DNA from: Tindallia sp. MSAO_Bac2
Lineage (GTDB): Bacteria; Bacillota; Clostridia; Peptostreptococcales; Tindalliaceae
Assembly (NCBI GenBank): GCA_003838145.1
Contig: QYZZ01000029.1
Location: forward strand, 1-50,297
Direction of reading: 5' to 3'
Length of the DNA: 50,297 nt
Below the pieces are notes generated by a model. That model had not been told where the DNA came from, searched no databases, and worked only from the letters and a program-made list of their open reading frames with translations. Positions 40,576 to 49,385 of this stretch are shown piece after piece; positions within the stretch are counted from its first letter, which is position 1; the number at the start of each line of letters is the position of its first letter. The position numbers were made by a program, and so were the translations under genes.

Positions 40576-41982
40576 TTGCGACCGGAATGGAGAAAGCTAA
40601 TCTACTGTATCATTGCTGTTTCTTTTGTGTTTTCCTCTCAGCTGCTAACAACACCGGCCGGACTGTCCCAGCAGGGATTAACAATGTTGTTCATTGCTTT
40701 GGCTGCCGCTTTTCTGTGGATGACAGAAGCCATTGCTATTGGGGTAACCGGACTGGTGATCATTTTTCTCCAAGCCGTATTCGGAATCCTGCCCATTGGC
40801 GAAGGCCTTGCCTATATTGCCAGTCCGGTTAATGCGGTTGTATTGGTAGGATACCTTCTGGCGGGAACCCTTGTAAATTCAGGAATGGACAAAAGACTGA
40901 GTCTGACGATTATCTCAAAAATGGGTGAAAAAACCAGTTATTTAATGCTGGGGATTATGTTTGCCACTGCCTTTTTATCCATGTGGATGTCCAATACGGC
41001 AACGGTGGCCATTATGGTGCCAATTGGTACAGGCATACTGAAAATGGCTGGATGTGAGCCGCTAAAAAGCAATTATGGAAAAGCACTGTTTATTGGAGTG
41101 GCCTTTTCTGCAAATATAGGAGGAATGGGAACACCCACAGGAACACCGGCTAACCCGGTAGCAATAGCTCTACTCAGCAATTTGGCCGGCATTGAATTGT
41201 CATTTCTGGATTGGACGGCCCGGGCATTGCCAGTGGTGATTTTGCTGCTTCCCTTATCATGGATCCTTTTACGAAAAATATATCCGCCGGAGATTGATAT
41301 AGTGGAGGGCGGACTGGAAGCTGTTGAAAAACAGCTGAAGGAAATGGGTCCGGTAAGCAGGGAAGAAAAGAGAGTCATCTTTCTGTTTGGAACGGCCGTT
41401 ACTCTCTGGCTTGCTGACTCCTTTCTGGCATTTTTGCCTAGTGGATGGCTTTATATTGTAGCAGTCTTTCTGACAATCTGGATTGTCATGCCGAAGATTG
41501 GATACTTAAGCTGGAAGGAATCGCAGAAGCTTATAGGATGGGACGTGTTATTTCTGGTGGGAGGAGGGCTTGCCATGGGAGCCGGCCTTCAGGAAACCGG
41601 CGCTATCGGGTGGATAGCAGGCATCCTGGAAGCCAGCTTTGGCAGCATGCCCCAGGCATTGGCGGTTCTGACCATGTCGGCCATAACAGCTCTTGGAATA
41701 ACAATTTTCTGCAGTCTTTCCGGCACGGCGACTACCTTTGTGCCCATAGCCATCGGACTGGCCCTCAGCTTCGGCTGGGATCCTATCCTTTTTGCAGTCA
41801 CCGCCGGTCTTTCCAGCTCCTTTGCATACCTGCTGCCGGCCAACGCAGCACCTAATGCCGTCTCTTACGGATCCGGATATTTCAGAACGTCAGATATGGT
41901 AAAAGCAGGCGTGTTTATGATGGTGATCGGAGTCCTGGTTATGGGGTTTGTGGGAGCCTTTGTACTACCGCTGCTGTTTTAA
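40576..41982 (+). CDS. DASS-family (SLC13) anion transporter
   Basis: 468 residues from the TTG at 40576, chosen because GGAGG ends 8 bases upstream; ATGs at 40558 and 40561 lie in or before this site. About eleven to twelve membrane helices. The two SNT-type motifs are visible: MWMSNTATVAIMVPIGTG in the first half and SLSGTATTFVPIAIG in the second, with PTGTPANPVAIA between. The family moves dicarboxylates, tartrate, citrate or sulfate with sodium. It follows lar genes, so a 2-hydroxy-dicarboxylate such as malate would fit, but this is inference. A bidirectional terminator follows. Confidence 0.92.
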   Translation: MRPEWRKLIYCIIAVSFVFSSQLLTTPAGLSQQGLTMLFIALAAAFLWMTEAIAIGVTGLVIIFLQAVFGILPIGEGLAYIASPVNAVVLVGYLLAGTLVNSGMDKRLSLTIISKMGEKTSYLMLGIMFATAFLSMWMSNTATVAIMVPIGTGILKMAGCEPLKSNYGKALFIGVAFSANIGGMGTPTGTPANPVAIALLSNLAGIELSFLDWTARALPVVILLLPLSWILLRKIYPPEIDIVEGGLEAVEKQLKEMGPVSREEKRVIFLFGTAVTLWLADSFLAFLPSGWLYIVAVFLTIWIVMPKIGYLSWKESQKLIGWDVLFLVGGGLAMGAGLQETGAIGWIAGILEASFGSMPQALAVLTMSAITALGITIFCSLSGTATTFVPIAIGLALSFGWDPILFAVTAGLSSSFAYLLPANAAPNAVSYGSGYFRTSDMVKAGVFMMVIGVLVMGFVGAFVLPLLF

Positions 41983-41986
41983 AGAA

Positions 41987-42020
41987 AACACCTCTCAATT
42001 AAGAGAGGTGTTAGTCTTTT
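41987..42020. terminator. Terminator after the DASS transporter
   Basis: AACACCTCTC (41987-41996) pairs perfectly with GAGAGGTGTT (42003-42012), followed by AGTCTTTT. Read from the other strand the stem is followed by TTCTTTAA, so it may also end the convergent small secreted-protein gene. Confidence 0.88.
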
Positions 42021-42080
42021 GAACTTAATTGTTCATTATCAACTGTCAATCATCAATTACAAAGTCGCTTTGCGTCTTTG
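42019..42080 (+). repeat. Interspersed AT-rich repeat, copy E
   Basis: TTGAACTTAATTGTTC, TATCAACTGTCAATCATCAATTA, and a modified right end ACAAAGTCGCTTTGCGTCTTTGC. It begins at the T-tract of the preceding terminator, between two convergent 3' ends. Confidence 0.87.
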
Positions 42081-42088
42081 CAAAGTTC

Positions 42089-42445
42089 CTATCTTCCGAA
42101 TTGGTTCCCGGCACCCTGCATATGTCCTCTTTCACTGGTTCGGCCAAAACCGACAGCCAAAGGCTCGTAATCCTCCTGGCCTGAAGCGTCACCGGTACAG
42201 TTTTCCATTCTTTCCTGAATAATTGCCTTAAACTCGGTACCTTGCTCTGATGTTAGTCGGTTGAGACCAACCAGCTCATCAATACGAAGAATCTTGAACT
42301 CCAACCTGTCTTCTACAGAACCTGACATGTTTTTCAGCTGCTCACCATTGGCATTACCTCTGCCGGGGGTATCTGCAAAAGCCATGGAAGCGCTAAGACC
42401 TACAACTAACAAACTGACAGCAGCTACTTTTAATACTTTTTTCAT
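42089..42445 (-). CDS. Small secreted protein, DUF2680-like
   Basis: 118 residues. A signal peptide (MKKVLKVAAVSLLVVGLSA...AFA) with a probable cleavage after ASMAFA is followed by a short helical domain with LVGLNRLTSEQGTEFKAII, the core seen in DUF2680/YckD-type proteins, and a Gly-rich tail. AAAAGGAGAT precedes the ATG. The function is unknown; family members are exported and often in spore-forming bacteria. Confidence 0.75.
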   Translation of the reverse strand: MKKVLKVAAVSLLVVGLSASMAFADTPGRGNANGEQLKNMSGSVEDRLEFKILRIDELVGLNRLTSEQGTEFKAIIQERMENCTGDASGQEDYEPLAVGFGRTSERGHMQGAGNQFGR

Positions 42446-42825
42446 TTAAAACATCTCCTTTTAATCTAATTTTTATAATAGTTTTCTGGCAAAACAAGCA
42501 CTATTTTTCCAAACCAAATTACCTGATTCTTCACCTCCTCAACTCCGTTGAAGTTCATAACTTCTGAACTCAGCTTTTGAACTCAATTATCCATTATCAA
42601 TCATCAATTCTCAATTACAATAGACGCGCAGCGTCTTTGTTGGGTGCTATGAATTCATTATAGAGCTGTTATGTGACAGCTTTGTGAAAATGAGATGAAG
42701 AAATGAAGAAAAAACGAATAAGAAGTTGAATAAAAGAAAGAGGTTGAGGTAAGTATTAATGTAACTGGTTTATTGCAAAGCAGTTGCATTAAGAGAGAAT
42801 GACTAATAATTGGAGGTGGAGGTCA
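42446..42825. other. 380-base divergent intergenic region with repeat copy F
   Basis: Holds the upstream region of the small secreted protein (minus) and of the ZIP transporter (plus), repeat copy F, and a small inverted repeat AGCTGT (42664-42669)/ACAGCT (42676-42681) that might be an operator for the ZIP gene. I see no further gene. Confidence 0.5.
42577..42641 (+). repeat. Interspersed AT-rich repeat, copy F (complete)
   Basis: TTGAACTCAATTATCC, TATCAATCATCAATTCTCAATTA and the hairpin ACAAT-AGACGC-GCA-GCGTCT-TTGT. It is nearly identical to copy D, so these two are probably the most recently active. Confidence 0.9.
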
Positions 42826-43572
42826 TTGGAAAGTTTGCTATATAGTTTTCTGGCCGGATCATCAACGGCTATCGGAGCCATTGCACTATTATTTTTCGGA
42901 GCACCGGGTAAAAAGGCCATGTCGGTGCTGTTGGGCTTTGCCGGAGGTATTATGCTGGCACTGTCTGTTTTTGAGCTGATGCCGGAAGCGCTTGAGCTGG
43001 GAAGCTTAACGGCGGTGATTATTGGATTTTTAATTGGCTGTGGAATGATGTTTGGCGTTGACCATGCTTTGCCCCACGCGCATATGTCGGAGAGCGATAA
43101 CCTGGAAATCGAAAACCCGGAAAAATTACCAAATAAAGAGGCATCCGTATTGCGTACCGGATACCTGATCTTTTTTGGAATAGCTTTGCATAATGTGCCT
43201 GAAGGTCTGGCCATTGGTGCCGGAATGGAAGCCAGTCCGGAATTGGGATTATTCATTGCTGTTGCCATTGCTCTGCACAATATACCGGAAGGCCTGGCCG
43301 TAGCAGGGCCTTTAAGGGCCGGTGGCATGCCTGGTGGAAAAGTGGTACTCTTTACCCTGGGGGCTGGTCTGATGACGGTGGTGGGGACAGCCATTGGCCT
43401 GCTGATTTTTAACATTTCTCCGGTGCTGGTTTCCGGTTCGTTAGCCTTTGCAGCTGGCGCTATGGTTTATATCGTCAATGATGAACTGATCCCTCAGGCA
43501 AATAGTATGCACAGCCATTTAGCTAACGCTGGACTGATTGTAGGCCTGCTGCTGGGCTTTGCTATCCTGTAG
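42826..43572 (+). CDS. ZIP-family metal transporter (ZupT-like)
   Basis: About 248 residues. The TTG at 42826 is chosen because two GGAGG sites lie 3 and 9 bases upstream; the in-frame ATG at 42799 precedes them. Eight membrane helices; the metal-binding motifs HNVPEGLAIGAG and HNIPEGLAVAG of helices 4 and 5 are intact. The variable loop has HALPHAHMSE, a possible metal-sensing His cluster. It probably imports zinc, iron, manganese or nickel. Nickel import for LarA would fit but is not shown. Confidence 0.92.
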   Translation: MESLLYSFLAGSSTAIGAIALLFFGAPGKKAMSVLLGFAGGIMLALSVFELMPEALELGSLTAVIIGFLIGCGMMFGVDHALPHAHMSESDNLEIENPEKLPNKEASVLRTGYLIFFGIALHNVPEGLAIGAGMEASPELGLFIAVAIALHNIPEGLAVAGPLRAGGMPGGKVVLFTLGAGLMTVVGTAIGLLIFNISPVLVSGSLAFAAGAMVYIVNDELIPQANSMHSHLANAGLIVGLLLGFAIL

Positions 43573-43594
43573 TATATTCATTTAGTATATTTAT

Positions 43595-45199
43595 TTATTC
43601 AATACAAAGATCGCCTACCAGAACCCCTTCGATATCTCCGGAGGGGTTTTTGATTGGAACAGCCAGAGAAACACAGTAATGGAAGCTTACGTTGGATATA
43701 TAGGGTTCCGAAACATAGTCCCGGTCGGAGAGGGCTTCGGCGAAATACGGTCGGTGACTGTAATCCGGCCCATCTTCTGTTAATTCAACTGTTGCGGCTA
43801 CCATACGGCCGCTTTTTCGGATCAGGCCTATGTTTTCAAACTGAGAGTACTTTTTGGCTGTTTCTACCAGAAAATCAGAGGCCCCCTCCAAAGGAATTTC
43901 TTTTTCATAAAGCTGGGCTGCTGTCTGCTTCAGAATATCAAAGTCTTTTTTCATTTCAGCCTGTTGTTTTTCGGAAAGCTGAACGGTTCCGATGAAGTTT
44001 TTCAGATAGTCATCAATACCGCCGGCGTTTTGGTCAACGGTGCTGATGCCGTTCATTACTTCATTCATCAGAGCCGACTGCTGCTGAGCAGCGGCTGAGA
44101 CCTGCTGAGTAAAAGCAGCTGAGTTTTCCGTGGACTCAGAGATTCGGTCCATCAGCCGGTTGGTTTCTTCTGCCAGAGAAGTGGTGTCTCCAGCCAGGCT
44201 CCGTATTTCTTCTATGGATTTAAAGGTGGTTTCCGTTGATTCCAGCACCTGCTGAAAAGAAAGGACGGATTCGTCTGCAAAAGCAATATCCTTCTTAGTT
44301 TTTTCGGATTCTTCTTCTGTTGATTTGGAGATCCCCTTAATGGAGTCCGTGATGGTATCGATAAGCTCCTGAATTTCTGTAGTGGAAGAAGCTGTCTGTT
44401 CCGCCAGTTTCCGCACTTCGTCGGCGACCACAGCAAAGCCGCGGCCCTGCTCGCCGGCCCGGGCAGCTTCGATAGCAGCATTCAGGGCCAGCAAATTTGT
44501 TTTTTCGCTTATATCTGAAACAACAGAAGTGATTTCATATACTTTTTTAGCTTCTTCCTCCAAATGGCTGATTTTGTCAGTAAACTCCTGATGAGAAGAA
44601 GCACTGGCTTTCATTTTATCAATTAATGTTTCAAACACCTGCCGGCTTTGCTCCACTACTGTCATCATTTCTTCTGCATTCTTTAATGATGTATCGGCAT
44701 AATCAGAGATGTGAACCATATGCTCTTTCATCTTTTCCGATGTCCGACGAGCTTCATCTGCGGCTTCGGACTGATGCGTGGCTCCCTCTGCCACTTCACT
44801 GATGGAATTGGCAATTTCTTCGGAAGACTGACGGGTCTGATTAACGTTTTGCTTCAGTTCGGAAGCCAGCGCCACAAATTTTTGTGACATTTCTGCCATT
44901 TCAGAGAGAATTTTTTTGGTGTTAAGTGCCATTTGATTCACATCATCACTAACGCTCTTTAAACTTCCGCCAGCCTCCGCTTTCCCGGAAAGCCTGCCCT
45001 GCACCAGAGGCTCCATGGATTTCTGAAGCCGGCTGGCAGCAATGTTTTGTTGCTGAATGGTGATGAAGAGCAGCAAAATGGCGATAACAGAACTGGCTGT
45101 ACTGACGGGACTGCCGGGCATAATCACCATGGTGACGGCAAAAACAAGTGTTGCAAGTAGTGCCAGAAGAAATAACGGGTGAAATCGGTTGGCATTCAT
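43595..45199 (-). CDS. Chemoreceptor with C-terminal Cache-like sensor
   Basis: About 534 residues from the ATG at 45199 (AGGAGG 7 bases upstream). Two closely spaced membrane helices at about 8-50 leave almost no external loop. The signalling domain (about 120-390) has the hairpin tip [20 protein letters not shown]. The last 110 residues, after a helical linker, resemble a Cache/PAS-like ligand domain ([39 protein letters not shown]) and must be cytoplasmic. The sensor is therefore at the wrong end compared with a normal receptor, so it probably monitors an internal signal. Confidence 0.88.
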   Translation of the reverse strand: MNANRFHPLFLLALLATLVFAVTMVIMPGSPVSTASSVIAILLLFITIQQQNIAASRLQKSMEPLVQGRLSGKAEAGGSLKSVSDDVNQMALNTKKILSEMAEMSQKFVALASELKQNVNQTRQSSEEIANSISEVAEGATHQSEAADEARRTSEKMKEHMVHISDYADTSLKNAEEMMTVVEQSRQVFETLIDKMKASASSHQEFTDKISHLEEEAKKVYEITSVVSDISEKTNLLALNAAIEAARAGEQGRGFAVVADEVRKLAEQTASSTTEIQELIDTITDSIKGISKSTEEESEKTKKDIAFADESVLSFQQVLESTETTFKSIEEIRSLAGDTTSLAEETNRLMDRISESTENSAAFTQQVSAAAQQQSALMNEVMNGISTVDQNAGGIDDYLKNFIGTVQLSEKQQAEMKKDFDILKQTAAQLYEKEIPLEGASDFLVETAKKYSQFENIGLIRKSGRMVAATVELTEDGPDYSHRPYFAEALSDRDYVSEPYISNVSFHYCVSLAVPIKNPSGDIEGVLVGDLCIE

Positions 45200-45298
45200 T
45201 GTGAAACCTCCTGTCATTAAAAAATCTGCATGTTATCCTGCTTACTATTTAATATTCGATGAAAAAGAAAGAAATCCTCTTTTATATTCACATATTTC

Positions 45299-45331
45299 AT
45301 ACCCTACCCATTTTGGGTAGGGGTATTTTTT
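45299..45331 (+). terminator. Terminator-like hairpin with no gene before it
   Basis: ATACCCTACCC pairs with GGGTAGGGGTAT (one bulged G) followed by six T. On the plus strand it has the form of an intrinsic terminator, but lies between two divergent genes, with only 100 bases between it and the chemoreceptor start. A TATAAT at 45377-45382 downstream could drive the next gene. Confidence 0.7.
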
Positions 45332-45439
45332 GTAAAACCACCCCTTTTGTGTGTGTTATTAATCCAAAAAGACTTCTATAATAAACTGAAAGTAGTATGG
45401 CGCAGGCTGGTTTAACCAATGGGGAAGAAGGTGAAAGCG

Positions 45440-45820
45440 ATGGATCAGTTTATGGTGGGAATTTTGCTGGTTCTAATTGTATTGGGCGCTGGCTGGTTAT
45501 TGACGGTATATAATCGAATGATGAACTTGGTTAGTCTGGCGGCAGAACAGCACCGTTCGCTAGAAAAGCACTGTCGTATTCGTCACCAGTATGAATCCTT
45601 AAAAGCGAAGGAAGATGCTGATTTGGATCAGATGGAAGACAAGCTGGGAGATTTGGACCGGAAAATTGAAGAAATCAGAGCTAAGCATAAAGATACCATA
45701 GAGGAATTTCAGCATTTCTGTCGATCCCTTTGGGTAAGGCCGGCGCTCTTTTTAATGGGAATGAAGAATGCGGAAAATCGAGTTATGGAACAAAATTCCC
45801 TGATTACAGGAAAAAAATAA
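45440..45820 (+). CDS. Small membrane-anchored coiled-coil protein
   Basis: 126 residues from the ATG at 45440 (AAGAAGGTG about 8 bases upstream; an ATG at 45419 is upstream of that site). One N-terminal membrane helix (FMVGILLVLIVLGAGWLLTV) and then a charged helical region (about 30-100) with coiled-coil spacing. VYNRMMNLVSLAAEQHRSLEKH faintly recalls the start of LemA-family proteins, but the rest does not fit, so I treat it as unassigned. It stands alone before the LuxR gene. Confidence 0.6.
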   Translation: MDQFMVGILLVLIVLGAGWLLTVYNRMMNLVSLAAEQHRSLEKHCRIRHQYESLKAKEDADLDQMEDKLGDLDRKIEEIRAKHKDTIEEFQHFCRSLWVRPALFLMGMKNAENRVMEQNSLITGKK

Positions 45821-45933
45821 TAAAAAACAATGGAAAAGTTAGGCCATTTGTCTTATGATATAAGGTAAGCATTAAACCGAATTCTTGTGCGGTGTTAGTC
45901 ATCGGACAAATGGATTGCTGGGAGGGACGCCCT

Positions 45934-47337
45934 ATGGCGCAGCAGCAAAAGTTTTCCATTGTCAGCATTTCTCTTTTTGCAGGCTGGCTGTTAACCTTTT
46001 TGTTTGAAGGAGAAGTACTTCACCATATAATATATGCTTCGGAAGCGAAAGGTGAGCTCGTTGGTCAACTGGCCATTGCTCTTCATTTTGCCGGTCTTTT
46101 CAGCTGTGGATTTTTAATTAAGAGGACCAGCTCTGCCAAGATGGTGATGCTGGCCGGCATTGTGGTCTGCTTTGCCGGGAGTCTGATTTTTCTGATGCCC
46201 TATTCCATACTATGGTATCTTTCGATTGTTGCCATGGCCTATTACTCCGGCCTGGTTATTGCTTCCTGGGGATACTTTTTTAAATGGTCCACTCCCCGGA
46301 ATCGGCGGCTGCAGACTGCGGCAGACGTGCTTATCTTTGCCAATCTCCTGATGATTATCATTAACGTGATTACCAATCATTTTTCAGTATATCTGGGATA
46401 TGGACTATCCTCTGCTCTGCTATTGCTTTCCATTCCTTTTATATACCGCCTGGAGACAGAAGTGGATATCGATCAATCCGAATCGGAAGTACTGGAAAAC
46501 CCTGTAGTTAAAGACACCATGATGAAGCCCTTTGCATACCTGTGCCTTTTTATTGTCATCATTACCATTAATTCCGGAATTATGTACCAGGTGGTGCGGC
46601 CGGCATTTTCCCATTTGCAGCTGCTCACTACATATTACTGGGCGGTTCCTTATGTACTGGCACTTATTATCCTTCGAAGCCTGCCCCGCGGATTCAACCG
46701 GGCTTATGCGCTGTACGTGGCCCTGGCCATGATGGGGGTCAGCTATCTGCTGTTTATGGCAATGGATACCACTGTTACAACGTATCTGATGGTTAACACA
46801 TTAATGCTGGGAGCCTTTGGGGTTTTTGATCTCTTCTGGTGGAGCCTCATCGGTGACTTTTTGGACAGCAGCAAAGAAGCGGCAAAAGTCATGGGGATAG
46901 GGCTATCCATGAACGTGCTGGGAATACTGCTGGGAGGCATGGCTGGAAGCCTTATGAATACGGCTGCCCGACAGCCCCATGAAGTCTCATTGATTGCCCT
47001 GGGTGTTGTTTTTGTGGTTATTGTCATGATGCCGGTATTGAATAGCCAGCTAAACCGGTTTTTTGAAGACCATGCCTTTGTCATGAAACTGGCCCGGGAA
47101 ATTGAATCCGATGAGTCCATTGATCCGCTGGAAACCTTTAAGAATACGTATCAGTTGACGGAAAGAGAAGGAGAAATCATAGACCTTCTGGTACAGGGAT
47201 ACACCTATAAAGGAATTTCAGAAAAGCTGGTGGTCAGTGAAAACACCATTAAGTTCCATTCCCGGAATATCTACCAGAAACTGCAGATCAACAATAAGAT
47301 GGAACTGATTAAGCTTATAAACCAGCAACTGAAGTAA
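45934..47337 (+). CDS. Membrane-bound LuxR-family regulator with 12-helix MFS-like domain
   Basis: About 467 residues from the ATG at 45934 (GGGAGGG upstream; an earlier in-frame ATG at 45892 lacks a site). The first 390 residues are about twelve membrane helices arranged like a major-facilitator protein. The last 65 residues are a LuxR/GerE helix-turn-helix: QLTEREGEIIDLLVQGYTYK, then ISEKLVVSENTIKFHSRNIY. Such proteins occur in Actinobacteria of the Eggerthella group and some Firmicutes, where they probably sense a solute in the membrane and regulate nearby genes. The ligand is unknown. Its 3' end overlaps the convergent antiporter-like gene by 23 bases. Confidence 0.9.
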   Translation: MAQQQKFSIVSISLFAGWLLTFLFEGEVLHHIIYASEAKGELVGQLAIALHFAGLFSCGFLIKRTSSAKMVMLAGIVVCFAGSLIFLMPYSILWYLSIVAMAYYSGLVIASWGYFFKWSTPRNRRLQTAADVLIFANLLMIIINVITNHFSVYLGYGLSSALLLLSIPFIYRLETEVDIDQSESEVLENPVVKDTMMKPFAYLCLFIVIITINSGIMYQVVRPAFSHLQLLTTYYWAVPYVLALIILRSLPRGFNRAYALYVALAMMGVSYLLFMAMDTTVTTYLMVNTLMLGAFGVFDLFWWSLIGDFLDSSKEAAKVMGIGLSMNVLGILLGGMAGSLMNTAARQPHEVSLIALGVVFVVIVMMPVLNSQLNRFFEDHAFVMKLAREIESDESIDPLETFKNTYQLTEREGEIIDLLVQGYTYKGISEKLVVSENTIKFHSRNIYQKLQINNKMELIKLINQQLK

Positions 47338-49162
47338 GGATAAGCATTAGCATAATGAACACCAATACAATAGCATAAATGAGAGCATCACCGAAAATGA
47401 TGGGGGTCTCATACTTGCGCACACAAAACTGGGAAAAACGATCACAAAAAGTCATGATGGGATGATAAAGAAATTTTTCGGCGCTGGCCCATCGAGGTGG
47501 ATTCATCCGGAATAAATGAAATCGAAGACCAGCAGCCAAAAGCAGAAGTCCGGCAACATAAAGCAGCAGGGAACCGCTTATATCCTTCCACTGCCAAAAA
47601 TGCATGCCGGCTATTTTTGTGTTTACAATTTCCGGGTCAAAATGGAAAGAAAGAGTAGCCGGAACCATTAGATAATCCACCATTAAATGAGGAAAGAGGC
47701 CAATAACCATTATAAATGCTGAAAGAACAGCCATGGAAAAATTCATAAACTGGGGATATTTTGGTTCTTCCGTTAACGAGGTTGAAAACGACTTCAGAAA
47801 AACATGATAAAGAAACTTTGCTGCATACGCAATGGTCCCGACGCTGGCGGCCTTAAAAATCAGCTCAGTATACTGCAGAGAAAAATGACCGCTTTCTGCC
47901 GCCTGCACCAGCGCATGATGCAGGATGGTTTTGCTGGCATAGCCGTTAAAACCGGGCATGCCGGTAATACCCAGAAAGGCAATTAAAGCAAAAACAAAGG
48001 TCAGCGGCATTTTTTTGTAAAGACTGCCCAGCCGATACATATTGGTCTCTTTAGTAGAAAAATAAACCGTGGCGGCCACCAGAATCCAGAGAACCTTAAA
48101 CAGGGAATGGTTAATAATATGATAAAAACTTCCGGCGAAACCGGAGGCACCTTCATATCCCAGGTAAGCGGCAACACCAATGCCGGTAATAATATACCCA
48201 ATCTGGCTGATACTGCTATAGGCCAGCAGGCGCTTCATCTGACTTTGCATCAAAGCAGCCAGTGCACCAAAAGACATGGAAATCAGCCCCATCCAGATCA
48301 TTGCCATACCCATCCGCTGGGATACCAGACAGGAAGTAAGGGCTCCGGACACCTGGGCTGCACCGGGTACAGGGGAAAAGGTGACCATCAGGACTTTCAG
48401 CATCCCGAAGGCACCTACCTTGATCAGAAGTCCTGAGGACAGAGCAATCACGGCGTAAGGAGCTTCCTCATAAACCCGGGGCATCCAGAAATGAAAGGGC
48501 ATCACGGCTGCTTTAACAGCAAAGCCGGTCAGAAGGAAAGCGGCAATGAGATACTTCACAAAACCCATTTCACTGATGGTTTCTGCCAGGTGAGTCCATT
48601 GAAGACTGCCGGTATAGGTAACCAGAAGCAACAGCCCTGCCAGCACCAGCAATCCGCCGATAACACCCATATATATGTATACGGAACCAGCCTCCAACTG
48701 CTCTTCTCCCCGGTGGTATACCATAAGAGCATAAGAGGTAAAGGTCATGATTTCAAAAAACAGGAAAAAACTCAGCAGATCACCAGCCATTAAAGTGCCA
48801 ATAGTGGAAAGATAAAGGACTGTATAAAAAAGATAATGAATATCTTCCCGGCTGAAATAACCCACCAGCAGCCAAAGGATACCAGCCAGAATCAGCAGCG
48901 GAAAGTTCAGCAAATCCACCTGAAAAAACATACCCTGACCAAAAACACCTCTGATCTGATAGGTAAGCGGCTCGGAAACTACCTCCGGATAGGTGGTCAA
49001 CAGCATCAGAGTAACAGTGAATACATAAAGCTTGGCTGCATTACGACGTACCTGTCCCCTGGGCCGGTGCTTCAATATTAAAGGAATAATCAGCTCAAAA
49101 AAAAGAAACAATATAGTAATGCCGGGTATTCCAAACTGGATCATTAAGCGTGGTATGTTCAA
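47315..49162 (-). CDS. Stand-alone complex I/Mrp antiporter-like subunit (NuoL/M/N, MrpD, HyfB family)
   Basis: 615 residues with about fourteen membrane helices. The proton-translocation core is visible: LLSFFLFFEIMTFTSYALM (Glu in helix 5), AVKAAVMPFHFWMPRVYEEAP with Lys and the conserved HFWMP, and MKRLLAYSSISQIGYI and SLFKVLWILVAATVYF. Such subunits normally work in a large complex, but no other nuo, mrp, ech or hyf gene is near. It may be a lone Na+/H+ or H+ conductor or pair with unlinked subunits. It starts at the ATG at 49162 (GAGAGGAGATCC upstream). Confidence 0.85.
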   Translation of the reverse strand: MNIPRLMIQFGIPGITILFLFFELIIPLILKHRPRGQVRRNAAKLYVFTVTLMLLTTYPEVVSEPLTYQIRGVFGQGMFFQVDLLNFPLLILAGILWLLVGYFSREDIHYLFYTVLYLSTIGTLMAGDLLSFFLFFEIMTFTSYALMVYHRGEEQLEAGSVYIYMGVIGGLLVLAGLLLLVTYTGSLQWTHLAETISEMGFVKYLIAAFLLTGFAVKAAVMPFHFWMPRVYEEAPYAVIALSSGLLIKVGAFGMLKVLMVTFSPVPGAAQVSGALTSCLVSQRMGMAMIWMGLISMSFGALAALMQSQMKRLLAYSSISQIGYIITGIGVAAYLGYEGASGFAGSFYHIINHSLFKVLWILVAATVYFSTKETNMYRLGSLYKKMPLTFVFALIAFLGITGMPGFNGYASKTILHHALVQAAESGHFSLQYTELIFKAASVGTIAYAAKFLYHVFLKSFSTSLTEEPKYPQFMNFSMAVLSAFIMVIGLFPHLMVDYLMVPATLSFHFDPEIVNTKIAGMHFWQWKDISGSLLLYVAGLLLLAAGLRFHLFRMNPPRWASAEKFLYHPIMTFCDRFSQFCVRKYETPIIFGDALIYAIVLVFIMLMLILTSVAGL

Positions 49163-49230
49163 GTCGGATCTCCTCTCAGGGTGTTACTTCGTATTCTTCG
49201 TGCTTCTTTGTGTTCTTAGTATTTAACTAT

Positions 49231-49290
49231 CTTGAACTTAATTCTTTTGAACTATAATTCATCATTCATAATTCTTAACTCATAATTTTC
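49231..49290 (+). repeat. Interspersed AT-rich repeat, copy G (degenerate)
   Basis: CTTGAACTTAATTC and TTTTGAACTATAATTC followed by CATCATTCATAATTCTTAACTCATAATT; the left end is duplicated and the right hairpin is absent. Confidence 0.6.
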
Positions 49291-49321
49291 TTTTTATTCT
49301 TATACCACAGAAGTCGGAAAA

Positions 49322-49367
49322 ATCATCAGGACTTTTTCTTGTAGCCTTAAAGTCCTTCTGATATAAT
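49322..49367 (+). promoter_or_regulatory. Promoter of the cobalamin riboswitch, inside an inverted repeat
   Basis: TTGTAG (49339-49344) and TATAAT (49362-49367) are spaced by 17 bases. An inverted repeat ATCA-TC-AGGACTTT (49322-49335) / AAAGTCCT-TC-TGAT (49349-49362) surrounds the -35 box and touches the -10 box, so a dimeric regulator may act here in addition to the riboswitch. Confidence 0.72.
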
Positions 49368-49385
49368 AGCGTCAATAACTGAATA

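Noticed and set aside
45440-45820. Calling this gene lemA.
   Set aside because: Only the first membrane helix and a few residues resemble LemA; the length and the rest of the sequence do not fit.
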